Origin: Akkermansia muciniphila
GTDB taxonomy: Bacteria > Verrucomicrobiota > Verrucomicrobiia > Verrucomicrobiales > Akkermansiaceae
Reading direction: 5' to 3'
Assembly: GCF_040616545.1 (NCBI RefSeq)
Contig: NZ_CP156688.1
Location: forward strand, 248,001 to 312,000
DNA: 64,000 nt
Shown here: positions 44,082-53,309 of the stretch, piece after piece
Layout: each line of letters opens with the position of its first letter
How positions within the stretch are numbered: position 1 is the stretch's first letter
The notes under the pieces: model-generated
The model's database searches: none
Told to the model about the DNA's origin: nothing
Seen by the model: only the letters and a program-made list of their open reading frames with translations
Position numbers and translations under genes: made by a program

Positions 44082-44483
44082 ATGAAGAAACTTCGCATCA
44101 CCGTTGACGGCAAGGTATTTGACGTATCCGTAGAACTCCTGGACCAGGTCTCCTCCACCACCGCGGCCCCGGCTCCGGCCCCCGTTGCAGCCCCGGCTCC
44201 CGTAGCTTCCGCCCCTGTTGCGGCGCCCGCTCCGGCTCCCGCACCCGCCGCCGCTCCGGCCGCCGCAGGCGCAGGCGACGTTCCCAGCCCGCTTGCCGGC
44301 AAGGTCGTCTCCCTGGACGTTGCCCCCGGCGCCGCCGTGAAGGCCGGTGACCAGATCCTGACGCTGGAAGCCATGAAGATGAACACCATCATCTATGCTC
44401 CCTCCGCCGGTACACTCACCGCTTTCTGCGTAAGCGCGGGCGACACGGTTCAGGAAGGACAGGCGCTGGCCAAGATTGGTTAA
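44082..44483 (+). CDS. mmdC: Biotin carboxyl carrier subunit
   Basis: A 133-residue carrier. A short N-terminal domain (KKLRITVDGKVFDVSVELL) is followed by a flexible Ala/Pro linker (about 24-62) and a biotinyl domain with biotin-accepting Lys99 in LEAMKMNTII. It shuttles CO2 from the alpha subunit to the membrane beta subunit. The linker is built of repeated AP units, consistent with a mobile arm. A biotin ligase gene sits two genes downstream. Confidence 0.94.
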   Translation: MKKLRITVDGKVFDVSVELLDQVSSTTAAPAPAPVAAPAPVASAPVAAPAPAPAPAAAPAAAGAGDVPSPLAGKVVSLDVAPGAAVKAGDQILTLEAMKMNTIIYAPSAGTLTAFCVSAGDTVQEGQALAKIG

Positions 44484-44564
44484 TCCCGGCGGCAGCCGCC
44501 CGGCCCCCCTAACACGGGTCCGGACTCCGACTCAGACTAAAAACCGCTACAAGAATTATTCCAT

Positions 44565-46229
44565 ATGAGTCTTTTTGATTCATTAATCACCTTTTTACAG
44601 GGGATGGGCATCTTCTCCCTATCATGGCAAATGGTAGGGATGTGGGGCATTGCCGTTCTTCTCCTGTACCTGGGTGTGGCCAAGCAATACGAACCTCTGC
44701 TGATGGTTCCGATTGCCTTTGGCGCCCTCATCGCCAACATTCCGGACAACGGAATGCTCATCACCCAGTTGAACCAGCAGGTCATCTCCTCCAATAAAGC
44801 GGGGGAAGTAACGGCCACGTCCCTGAACAACGTGGGCTACCTGCGCGTTCATGTGGCCCCGCTCCAGCAGGCGCCCGTCAAGGTGCCGGCCAACCTGACC
44901 ACGCCTGAAGCGCGCGCCCAGTATCTGGCAAACATGCAGCAGCCCATGCAGGTTTATCCCGGCAGCCCGCTGACCGTTTCCCAGATCAAGCCCGTGCGGG
45001 AATCCCAGGAAAAAGCCAAGGCAGACGCCGCCCTTCTGGGGGACGACAGCCTGACGGTGGATCCCAACCTGAAGGACTTCCACAACGTGACGGAAGCCGA
45101 CGGCAACGATCCGGTCTACCTGCTCACCAACGGAGGAACAACCACCGTTCTGCGCCAGAAGGGAGTCAACTACTTTGACACGGAAGGCAACCAGGTCCCG
45201 GTGAATCTGGAAACGCAGAAGCTGGAACCCCTGGTGGTATCCGCCGCAGGCAAGTACGTGGCCGTGGGCCAGCATACCCAGGAACTGCTGGTCACCTCCA
45301 TCCACGGGGGCCTGTATGACTGGATCGGCCTCGGCATCAAGGCTGAAATCTTCCCGCCCATCATCTTCCTGGGCGTGGGAGCCCTGACGGACTTCGGCCC
45401 GCTGCTCGCCGCACCGCGCACCCTTCTTCTGGGCGCAGCGGCCCAGGTGGGCGTGGCAGCCACGTTCTTCATGGCCCTGTTCATGGGCTTCACGCCGAAC
45501 GAATCCGCCTCCATCGGCATCATCGGCGGCGCTGACGGTCCCACCTCCATCTTCCTGACGATGAAGCTGGCTCCGCACCTGCTGGGCGCCGTGGCCGTGG
45601 CCGCGTACACGTACATGGCCCTGGTGCCGCTGATACAGCCGCCCATCATGGCGCTGCTGACTACGAAGAAGGAGCGCGTCATCCGCATGAAATCCCTGCG
45701 AACGGTGAGCAAGAGTGAAAAACTGTTCTTCGCCGTGCTGGTCACCATTGTCACCATCCTGCTGATTCCGGACGCCTCTCCGCTGATCGGCATGCTGATG
45801 CTGGGCAACTTCCTGCGCGAGTGCAAGGTGACGGAACGCCTGGTGCAGGCCTCCCAGAATGAAATCATCAACATCGTCACCATCTTCCTGGGCACCTCCG
45901 TGGGCCTGACGATGCAGGGGGACCGCTTCCTGCAGAAGGAAACGATGCTGATCATTCTGCTGGGCATTGTCGCCTTCGGCGTAGCCACCGCGGGCGGCGT
46001 GATTGCCGCCAAGCTCATGAACCTTATCTGGCGCAAGAATCCGGTCAACCCCCTGATCGGCTCCGCAGGCGTTTCCGCCGTCCCGATGGCGGCGCGCGTC
46101 TCCCACAATGTGGGCCAGAAGTACGATCCCTCCAACTACCTTCTCATGCACGCCATGGGACCGAACGTTGCGGGCGTGATCGGCACCGCAGTCATCGCAG
46201 GTTACTACATCGCCACCCTGGCGAGGTAA
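44565..46229 (+). CDS. mmdB: Sodium-pumping decarboxylase beta subunit with large insertion
   Basis: Membrane subunit that releases CO2 from carboxybiotin while exporting Na+. The N-terminus (WGIAVLLLYLGVAKQYEPLL) and everything after residue 245 (IFPPIIFLGVGALTDFGPLL, GIIGGADGPTSIFL, GSAGVSAVPMAARVSHNVGQ) match OadB/MmdB. Between them, residues about 61-245 form an extra hydrophilic domain that ordinary members (about 375-435 residues) lack or have very short; total here is 554. The insert includes VYPGSPLTVSQIKPVRESQE and is probably outside the membrane. No frameshift is seen. Otherwise a firm call. Confidence 0.93.
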   Translation: MSLFDSLITFLQGMGIFSLSWQMVGMWGIAVLLLYLGVAKQYEPLLMVPIAFGALIANIPDNGMLITQLNQQVISSNKAGEVTATSLNNVGYLRVHVAPLQQAPVKVPANLTTPEARAQYLANMQQPMQVYPGSPLTVSQIKPVRESQEKAKADAALLGDDSLTVDPNLKDFHNVTEADGNDPVYLLTNGGTTTVLRQKGVNYFDTEGNQVPVNLETQKLEPLVVSAAGKYVAVGQHTQELLVTSIHGGLYDWIGLGIKAEIFPPIIFLGVGALTDFGPLLAAPRTLLLGAAAQVGVAATFFMALFMGFTPNESASIGIIGGADGPTSIFLTMKLAPHLLGAVAVAAYTYMALVPLIQPPIMALLTTKKERVIRMKSLRTVSKSEKLFFAVLVTIVTILLIPDASPLIGMLMLGNFLRECKVTERLVQASQNEIINIVTIFLGTSVGLTMQGDRFLQKETMLIILLGIVAFGVATAGGVIAAKLMNLIWRKNPVNPLIGSAGVSAVPMAARVSHNVGQKYDPSNYLLMHAMGPNVAGVIGTAVIAGYYIATLAR

Positions 46230-46235
46230 CCTGAT

Positions 46236-47042
46236 TTGAAATTATTCCAGGCCTCGGCCCATCCCATGAATTCCACCGCCCCATTCCCCACTCCTCCAGA
46301 GGAGGAAGGACCATGCGGCGACTGGACCTATCATGAATGGGCCGAGGCTTTTTCCACCAATGACCTGGCCCGTTCCCTGCCCCCCGGGCACATTGCCGTC
46401 TGCCGCGTGCAGACAGGCGGCCGCGGCAGGTTCAACCGCAAATGGATTGGCGGCGAAGGCGGCCTGTGGGCCTCCTTTACCGTCCCTTTGGACACCCCGG
46501 AGTCTTCCCCGGCCGTCTGCTGGGGGCATCTGCCCCTGGTTGCAGGCCTCGCCCTGCTGAACATGCTCCATGGCATGGGAGTAACCTCCGCGCGCCTGCG
46601 CTGGCCGAACGACCTTTTGGCGGACAAGTCCAAATTGGCGGGAATACTGGTGGAACGCCCGGCAGAGAACATGGCCGTCATCGGCATAGGCGTCAACGTC
46701 TTCAATGACGTGGCCTCCATAGCCGGAGAAATCAAGGACCCTCCCGCAAGGCTCGCGGATCTTGTTCAGGACTGCCCCTCCCTGCATGACGTCATGGCTT
46801 CCCTCGGCAGGCATTTGGACCAGGTTTTTTCAACCTTTGCCCATGGCGGCATCCCGGCCCTTCAGGAGGGACTGGCGCAGGCATGGGCCGGGGAAAGGCC
46901 GGTTTCCATCCTTACGGATGACGAAACCATCCGGGGAATTTTTACGGGGATTGACGATCAGGGCAATCCTGTGGTATCCCTTCCGGCCGGTTCCCTCCGG
47001 ACCGTTCCGGCACACCTGATCAACAGGCTTGTTGAAGAATAA
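46236..47042 (+). CDS. birA: Biotin--protein ligase
   Basis: Attaches biotin to the carrier subunit encoded two genes upstream. The catalytic core is clear: AEAFSTNDLARSL, VQTGGRGRFNRKW (biotinoyl-AMP loop), RLRWPNDLLADKSKLAGILV and VIGIGVNV. There is no N-terminal DNA-binding domain, so it should not act as a repressor. The start is uncertain: TTG at 46236 has a GAGGT eight bases upstream, while the ATG at 46266 gives a normal N-terminus but poorer spacing. It begins seven bases after mmdB. Confidence 0.92.
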   Translation: MKLFQASAHPMNSTAPFPTPPEEEGPCGDWTYHEWAEAFSTNDLARSLPPGHIAVCRVQTGGRGRFNRKWIGGEGGLWASFTVPLDTPESSPAVCWGHLPLVAGLALLNMLHGMGVTSARLRWPNDLLADKSKLAGILVERPAENMAVIGIGVNVFNDVASIAGEIKDPPARLADLVQDCPSLHDVMASLGRHLDQVFSTFAHGGIPALQEGLAQAWAGERPVSILTDDETIRGIFTGIDDQGNPVVSLPAGSLRTVPAHLINRLVEE

Positions 47043-47101
47043 GCCTGACCGCTCCGTTTACACGGAGTTTCTTTCTCTTTCATCCAACAAAAATCACTGA
47101 C

Positions 47102-48598
47102 ATGAGTTACAAGGAACTAACACCAGAAGAAGCAGCAAGCCTGATTAAACACGGCCATAACATTGGCCTGAGCGGGTTCACTCCCGCAGGGACGGCCAAG
47201 GCTGTGACGGCTGAATTGGCAAAAATTGCAGAAGCGGAACACGCGAAGGGGAACCCCTTCCAGGTGAGCGTTTTCACCGGAGCTTCCACGGGCGATTCCT
47301 GCGACGGGGTTCTTTCCCGCGCCAAGGCTATTCGCTACCGCGCCCCCTACACCACCAACGTTGATTTCCGCAAGGCGGTGAACAATGGGGAAATCGCCTA
47401 CAACGACATCCACCTGTCCCAGATGGCCCAGGAAATCCGTTACGGATTCATGGGTAAAGTAGACATGGCCATCATCGAAGCCTGCGAGGTCACGGCCGAC
47501 GGTAAAATTTATCTGACGGCCGCCGGCGGGATCGCTCCCACCATTTGCCGCCTTGCCGACAAGATCGTCGTGGAATTGAACGCCGCCCACAGCAAAAACG
47601 CCATGGGACTGCATGACGTTTACGAACCCCTGGATCCCCCCAACCGCCGTGAAATCCCCATTTACAAACCCAGCGACCGTATCGGGAAACCATACATCCA
47701 GGTTGACCCGAAGAAGATCGTGGGCATTGTGGAAACCAACTGGCCGGACGAAGCCCGCTCCTTTGCCGCGGCTGACCCCCTGACCGATAAAATCGGGCAG
47801 AACGTGGCCGACTTCCTGGCCGCCGATATGAAGCGGGGCATTATCCCCTCCACCTTCCTCCCGCTTCAGTCCGGCGTGGGCAACATCGCAAACGCCGTGC
47901 TGGGCGCCCTGGGCCGCGACAAGACGATCCCCGCCTTTGAAATGTACACGGAAGTCATCCAGAACTCCGTCATCGGCCTGATCCGGGAAGGCCGCGTGAA
48001 ATTCGGGAGCGCCTGTTCCCTGACTGTTACGAATGACTGCCTGGAAGGCATTTACAGGGATATGGACTTCTTCCGCGACAAGCTGGTGCTCCGGCCCTCG
48101 GAAATATCCAACAGCCCGGAAGTGATCCGCCGCCTCGGCGTCATCTCCATCAACACCGCCATTGAAGCCGACCTTTACGGGAACGTCAACTCCACGCACA
48201 TCGGCGGCACGAAGATGATGAACGGCATCGGCGGTTCCGGTGACTTCACGCGCAACGCTTATATCTCCATCTTCACCTGCCCGTCCGTCGCCAAGGACGG
48301 CAAGATCAGCGCCATCGTCCCCATGGTCTCCCACCATGACCATACGGAACATGACGTCAACATCATCATTACCGAACAGGGTGTCGCGGACCTTCGCGGC
48401 AAGAGCCCGAAAGAACGGGCCCAGACCATTATTGAGAACTGCGTGCATCCGGATTACAAGAACATCCTCTGGGATTACCTGAAACTGTCCGGCGGCAAGG
48501 CCCAGACCCCGCAGTCCATCCGTGCCGCCCTGGGCATGCATGCCGAGCTGGCCAGAAGCGGAGACATGAAGAATGTGGACTGGGCCCAGTACCAGTAA
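47102..48598 (+). CDS. Succinyl-CoA:acetate CoA-transferase
   Basis: A 498-residue acetyl-CoA hydrolase/transferase-family enzyme that would move CoA between succinate and acetate or propionate, recycling CoA in propionate fermentation. The catalytic Glu355 is in NTAIEADLYGNVNSTHIGG; SGFTPAGTAKAV and GIGGSGDFTRNA are family segments. It resembles bacterial SCACT (AarC/Cat1 type). It is the last gene of the decarboxylase locus, 59 bases after birA, and ends at a strong terminator. Confidence 0.92.
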   Translation: MSYKELTPEEAASLIKHGHNIGLSGFTPAGTAKAVTAELAKIAEAEHAKGNPFQVSVFTGASTGDSCDGVLSRAKAIRYRAPYTTNVDFRKAVNNGEIAYNDIHLSQMAQEIRYGFMGKVDMAIIEACEVTADGKIYLTAAGGIAPTICRLADKIVVELNAAHSKNAMGLHDVYEPLDPPNRREIPIYKPSDRIGKPYIQVDPKKIVGIVETNWPDEARSFAAADPLTDKIGQNVADFLAADMKRGIIPSTFLPLQSGVGNIANAVLGALGRDKTIPAFEMYTEVIQNSVIGLIREGRVKFGSACSLTVTNDCLEGIYRDMDFFRDKLVLRPSEISNSPEVIRRLGVISINTAIEADLYGNVNSTHIGGTKMMNGIGGSGDFTRNAYISIFTCPSVAKDGKISAIVPMVSHHDHTEHDVNIIITEQGVADLRGKSPKERAQTIIENCVHPDYKNILWDYLKLSGGKAQTPQSIRAALGMHAELARSGDMKNVDWAQYQ

Positions 48599-48650
48599 CT
48601 CCTGCCTGCCGTCATTCGCATTGACGCCCATGACTCCACGTTAACCCTAC

Positions 48651-48686
48651 AGGACCGCTCCCGCACAGGGGGCGGTCCTTTTCCTT
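48651..48686 (+). terminator. Intrinsic terminator of the decarboxylase/CoA-transferase locus
   Basis: AGGACCGC (48651-48658) and GCGGTCCT (48672-48679) form an eight-pair stem, followed by TTTCCTTTTT. Confidence 0.8.
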
Positions 48687-48720
48687 TTTCCCGGCCTTCA
48701 CCATTGCCCGCCCCTCCCCC

Positions 48721-49419
48721 ATGAACTGGATGATTTATCCCGCAGCCAAGGCATTGATCAAAGCCTGCGCCTTCCTCTTCGGCGCGGGGTCCATCCTGAC
48801 GGCGCTCATCCACATGGCCCTCCCCTTCCTGGCCGCTTATCCGGAGCAGATGCCCGGATGGCTGCGCGCGGGAACCTGGGCCGCCCTTCTCAGCATCCTT
48901 TCCCTGGCGTGCATCTCCATGTGGGGAAGCAGGGTTCTGCTGGCCTCCCGCGGCAGCCGCGTCACCCGCGTGCTGAGCATGCTGGCGGTTCTTCCGTCCC
49001 TGTACGCCCTGCTCATCCCGTTCACCGGGCTGCCCGCCGCCTTCCAGTATGGGGAGATGGAAAGAACCTGGGAGATGTTCCTTCTTCTGGCCGCAGTCAC
49101 CGCCTTCTTTGCCTTTCCCTATACCCGCGGCTATCCCCCACGCGCCAGAAAAAGGTTTCTGGCCTGGGCTGTCCTGGCCGCCTGCAACGGATTGCAGAGC
49201 CTGCTGTTTTTCCTGTTCCTCCTGTTATGGAACGTGCTGTCCGGCCCTTCCCCATCCGCAGCCTCCGCGCTGCCCTATGCAGCCCTCCTGCTTTCCTGCG
49301 GGCTGGATGCGGCCCTGGCCGTTTTCTCCGCCATGCTGGCCCGGGCCCTGTACCGGGACGTGGCGGGAATAGCCTCCCTGCCGGATGTGCAAAACCCGGA
49401 AATGCCCGGAAGCCGGTAA
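48721..49419 (+). CDS. Multi-pass membrane protein of unknown function
   Basis: A 232-residue protein with six or so hydrophobic segments (for example LIKACAFLFGAGSILTALIH and GLQSLLFFLFLLLWNVLSG) and short charged loops. No family recognised and no catalytic motif. The 3' end is 70 bases before the lyase start; both read rightwards and may be co-transcribed. Confidence 0.6.
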   Translation: MNWMIYPAAKALIKACAFLFGAGSILTALIHMALPFLAAYPEQMPGWLRAGTWAALLSILSLACISMWGSRVLLASRGSRVTRVLSMLAVLPSLYALLIPFTGLPAAFQYGEMERTWEMFLLLAAVTAFFAFPYTRGYPPRARKRFLAWAVLAACNGLQSLLFFLFLLLWNVLSGPSPSAASALPYAALLLSCGLDAALAVFSAMLARALYRDVAGIASLPDVQNPEMPGSR

Positions 49420-49489
49420 CAGGCAGGCGGAATTCCCTATTCCACTGCGGCGTTTGAAAGAAGGGGAGCCGGAAAGGAGTAACTTGATT

Positions 49490-52420
49490 ATGCCCTTTAC
49501 CATTCACTGGACGGCATTCCTTCTCCTGCTTGCCTGCGCCTGGGGAGGAGAGCCCTTCTCCGGTTTTGAACAGAACGCGGACGGCTGGGCCGCCTCTCCC
49601 GGCAGTTCCCTCAACCGGACGAACCGGCATTACAAGGAAGGAACACATTCCCTCCAATGGACATGGAACGCGCCGGGCTCCTCCCTCTCCCATACGTTTG
49701 CCCCGTGCAAAACGGTACGGACCCGGACAGCGTCCACCCACTTCGCCTTCTGGGCGTATCTGGAACATGAGCAGGAGGAACGCCTTTACGTGGATCTTTA
49801 TCATGGGGACGCCCTCATCGCCTCCTGCTGGTTCAACATGGACTACCGGGGATGGAGGCCGCTGGGCATCAATCTGGAGCGGCTTGGCATCCCGCCGGGG
49901 ACTGAATTTGACAGAGCCGTCTTCCGCCCCGCCTTCCCCTCAGGAACCCTCTGCGTGGATTCAGTCTGCCCCGCCCTCCTTTCCCGCCCGGTCCAGCCGG
50001 ACGACCAGCAGCCCTGGGCGGATCAGCCATTACTGCTCCAGGCGCCCCCTTCCCAAACCCGGTACAGCGGGCATGACATCCGCCTCAACCGTCCCTGGCT
50101 GCCTCCCTTCCTTCCGGCGGAGCGCATCGGGGCCAAAAGCAGGGCCGACATCGAGCGGCTGGAACGCCATTTTTTTCAGGGGAGAGGCCACGGAGGCACG
50201 AATTACAGGTCTTTTTCTGAATTGGAACAGGATTTCAACCTGCTGGATATCCGTGAAAACGGAGATGCGGTAACGGGAAAACCGCTGGCCCTTTCCGGCG
50301 ACGGTTTCCATACGGTTCCCGGTTCCGTTGATTTCAAGAAGACGTTCCTGCCCCTGTTCAGAAACCTGGCCGCCGCCGTACAGCGGGAAGAAGGGGATAA
50401 CCGGCGCAAGGCGGAACAAATGTACATTCTCATGTGCCGCCATTTTCTGGACCAGGGGTTCCAGGAGGGGAACGGCAACTTCGGCTGGATCGGCAACGGG
50501 TACGATTACCGCCATTTTTCACCGGCCGTTTTCGCCCACCGGGATTTGCTTTCCCGTGCCGGGATTCTTGACCGGATGGCCAAAAGCGTCGCCTTCCTCA
50601 ATATGGGCCATGCCATGCTGGGCGAGCGTCCGTACAGCTCCTGCGACCAGTTTTACAATTATTCCTCCCATCTTCCGGCGGCCATCCTGATGATTCCGGA
50701 TGAAGCGGAACGCTACCAGCGGCTCCGCGCCTACAAGCGCTATCTTGACCTCGTCATCGGAACAAACGGACTGCCCTTCGGCAGGGACGGAACGGCCCAC
50801 CACCATACCGGGCACCATTTGTCCTACGGCGGCTACACGCCCCCCGCCCTGCTTCACACCCAGATTCTGCCCTTCCGGGATACGGAGTTCCGCATTTCCC
50901 CGGAGGCCCAGGAAAAACTGCGCGCCTATGTGCGGGCATGCGCCTTCCAGATCATGCACGGCCAGCTAGCGCCCAATCTTTACCTCCGCAGCGGAGCGCC
51001 CATGTCCCTGAGCATTGCGCCCGCCGCCCTCCTGATGGCCCGGCTGGGCAGTCCAGACCAGCCCTCTTCCCCGGACCGGGAGATGGCCGGAATTTACCTG
51101 GCCGCGCTGGACCGGGAACAGACGCCGGAGGCGAAAACGTACCGTTCCATGGGCATTACGCCCATCCTGCCGGAAAGCCACATGAGCCTGAACCTGGCGG
51201 CGACGGGGCTCCACCGCCGGGATGACTGGCAGGCGGCAGCCGTCGGAATGCTTCAAAAGCACAGGGGGCTGGAGATTTACGGCTGGACGGAGTCCAACAA
51301 TTACGGACGCTACAGCAGGAACGGCACCATATTCCTCACCATGGGCCGGGAAACGGGCTGGCGCCGCTCCGGCTGGAACTGGAACCACTGGCCTGCCGGG
51401 ACCAATCCCGTCAGGGAGAGCCATGAGCTTTTTGAAGGATACGCCCTGTTCAACAACCGCAACAATATGGCCGGAGGCGTGGAGATGGACGGGAACGGCA
51501 TCTGGGGGAATGATTTCAATTGCCGGGACATTGCCTTCAAAAAAAGCGCGTTCTTTTTTGATGACCTCATCACCGTCATCACCACGGATATCAGCCCGGC
51601 CCGGCCTGACGGCAGTAACATCGTCACAACCCTGTTCCAGCAATCCACGGAGGCGCGTAAAACGGAACTCCTGGTCAACGGAAAGCCGTCCGCACATTCT
51701 CGTCAGGACGGAAGCTCCCCCACCCTTTTGCGCGATCTGATGGGAAATTGCTATTATATTCATCCCGGCGCCCCGGTCATCTGCCGCATCCGGGAACAGG
51801 AGTGGACTTATTTCAATACGCAGGATCTTAAAGATCCACGGAACAATCCTTGCCTGGATATCAGGAAAAAGCGGTTCCGTGAATCCCCCCTGTCCGCGAA
51901 TGCCGCGTATTACACCCCCACCCGCGGCACCTTCGCCCTGGCTTATCTGGACCACGGCACGGACCCGGTGGCGGCCTCCTGCTGCTACACCATGTGCATC
52001 TCCCCCGCTCCCGCGCAGGAAAGGGAATTCGCCGCCGCCATCTCATCCAAACGGCCTCCGGTGGAAATACTCAGGAAGGACGCCGCGGTGCATGCCGTAG
52101 CGCACCGTGCCACGGGAACTACGGGATACGTGGTTTTTGCCCCCTGTTCCGATCTTCCGGAACCGCTGAAGAGCGTGGACAGGCCCGGTTTCATCATGGT
52201 CCGCGACCTGGGAGACAGGTACCGCATTTCCGTGGCTACGGGAGACCCGGAACAGAACCGGGAGTACCATCTGGAATTTCATGACGGAACGGAGGCCACC
52301 CTTTCCCCGGATTATCCCCTTTCCGGCACGGTGGAAGCCGCAAAAAAGGGCACAGCCCCATCAGCCGGGAAAAGCACACCAGATGGAAGCGGGACACAGG
52401 CCCCCGCGGGAAAGTCCTGA
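49490..52420 (+). CDS. Family 8-type polysaccharide lyase (chondroitinase-like)
   Basis: A 976-residue secreted lyase that should cut uronic-acid-containing glycosaminoglycans such as chondroitin sulfate or hyaluronan by beta-elimination. Signal peptide, then an N-terminal carbohydrate-binding-like beta sandwich (FEQNADGWAASPGSSL), the alpha-helical toroid and the C-terminal beta domains. The His/Tyr pair expected for PL8 is His439 and Tyr446 in GTAHHHTGHHLSYGGY. NNYGRYSRNGTIFLTMGRE and WNWNHWPAGTNPV match chondroitinase ABC-type enzymes. The ATG at 49490 is chosen for its signal peptide and the GGAGT upstream; the frame is open to 49385. Confidence 0.85.
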   Translation: MPFTIHWTAFLLLLACAWGGEPFSGFEQNADGWAASPGSSLNRTNRHYKEGTHSLQWTWNAPGSSLSHTFAPCKTVRTRTASTHFAFWAYLEHEQEERLYVDLYHGDALIASCWFNMDYRGWRPLGINLERLGIPPGTEFDRAVFRPAFPSGTLCVDSVCPALLSRPVQPDDQQPWADQPLLLQAPPSQTRYSGHDIRLNRPWLPPFLPAERIGAKSRADIERLERHFFQGRGHGGTNYRSFSELEQDFNLLDIRENGDAVTGKPLALSGDGFHTVPGSVDFKKTFLPLFRNLAAAVQREEGDNRRKAEQMYILMCRHFLDQGFQEGNGNFGWIGNGYDYRHFSPAVFAHRDLLSRAGILDRMAKSVAFLNMGHAMLGERPYSSCDQFYNYSSHLPAAILMIPDEAERYQRLRAYKRYLDLVIGTNGLPFGRDGTAHHHTGHHLSYGGYTPPALLHTQILPFRDTEFRISPEAQEKLRAYVRACAFQIMHGQLAPNLYLRSGAPMSLSIAPAALLMARLGSPDQPSSPDREMAGIYLAALDREQTPEAKTYRSMGITPILPESHMSLNLAATGLHRRDDWQAAAVGMLQKHRGLEIYGWTESNNYGRYSRNGTIFLTMGRETGWRRSGWNWNHWPAGTNPVRESHELFEGYALFNNRNNMAGGVEMDGNGIWGNDFNCRDIAFKKSAFFFDDLITVITTDISPARPDGSNIVTTLFQQSTEARKTELLVNGKPSAHSRQDGSSPTLLRDLMGNCYYIHPGAPVICRIREQEWTYFNTQDLKDPRNNPCLDIRKKRFRESPLSANAAYYTPTRGTFALAYLDHGTDPVAASCCYTMCISPAPAQEREFAAAISSKRPPVEILRKDAAVHAVAHRATGTTGYVVFAPCSDLPEPLKSVDRPGFIMVRDLGDRYRISVATGDPEQNREYHLEFHDGTEATLSPDYPLSGTVEAAKKGTAPSAGKSTPDGSGTQAPAGKS

Positions 52421-52436
52421 AAGAAGGGGGATTTCC

Positions 52437-53300
52437 CTATTTCACCAGTTCATCCAGATAACAGCCGTAGCCGTTATTTTTCATGGCTCCCGCCTGGTCC
52501 TGAAGCGTCTCCCGGGAAATCCACCCGTTGTTAAAGGCAATCTCCTCCAGGCAGGCCACCTTGAAGCCCTGGTGGTGCTCCAGGGTGCGGACAAACATGG
52601 AGGCCTCCAGCAGGGTGTCATGCGTGCCGGTGTCCAGCCACGTGTAACCGCGCGCCAGCTTTTCCACATTCAGAAGGCCCATTTTCAGGTATTCCTGGTT
52701 CACGGACGTGATTTCCAGTTCCCCCCGGGGGGACTTGGGAATCCTTTTGGCGATCTCCACCACCTGGTTGTCGTAAAAATACAGGCCCGTCACTGCCATG
52801 TCGGACTTGGGCTTGAGCGGCTTTTCCTCAATGGAGACGGCCTTCCCCTCTTCATTGAATTCCACCACGCCGAAACGGTGCGGGTCGTGCACCTGGTAGC
52901 CGAAGATGGTCGCCCCGCACGTCAGTTCCGCGGCGCGGCGCAGTTTTTCCGTCAGGCCGCGCCCGTAAAAAATATTGTCCCCCAGCACCAGGGCCACCGT
53001 GTCCTTTCCGATGAATTCCTCACCAATGATGAAGGCCTGGGCCAGCCCCTCCGGGCTGGGTTGTTCCCGGTATTCAAAGGAGACGCCGAACCTGCTGCCG
53101 TCCCCCAGCAGGTCCCGGTACAGGGGCAGGTCCCGCGGGGTGGAGATGATGAGTATCTCCCGGATTCCGGCCAGCATCAGCACGGAAATGGGATAATACA
53201 CCATCGGCTTGTCGTAAATGGGCAGCAGTTGCTTGCTGACGGAAAGCGTAACGGGATGCAGGCGCGTGCCGCTTCCCCCTGCCAGAACAATACCTTTCAT
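52437..53300 (-). CDS. rmlA: Glucose-1-phosphate thymidylyltransferase
   Basis: Makes dTDP-glucose, first step to dTDP-rhamnose and related sugars. 287 residues. Nucleotidyltransferase signature [13 protein letters not shown] at the start, then [23 protein letters not shown] and [19 protein letters not shown]. It follows rmlB by nine bases on the minus strand. rmlC and rmlD are not in the window, so the final sugar cannot be fixed. It converges with the lyase gene, 16 bases away. Confidence 0.95.
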   Translation of the reverse strand: MKGIVLAGGSGTRLHPVTLSVSKQLLPIYDKPMVYYPISVLMLAGIREILIISTPRDLPLYRDLLGDGSRFGVSFEYREQPSPEGLAQAFIIGEEFIGKDTVALVLGDNIFYGRGLTEKLRRAAELTCGATIFGYQVHDPHRFGVVEFNEEGKAVSIEEKPLKPKSDMAVTGLYFYDNQVVEIAKRIPKSPRGELEITSVNQEYLKMGLLNVEKLARGYTWLDTGTHDTLLEASMFVRTLEHHQGFKVACLEEIAFNNGWISRETLQDQAGAMKNNGYGCYLDELVK

Positions 53301-53309
53301 CTTGATCTC

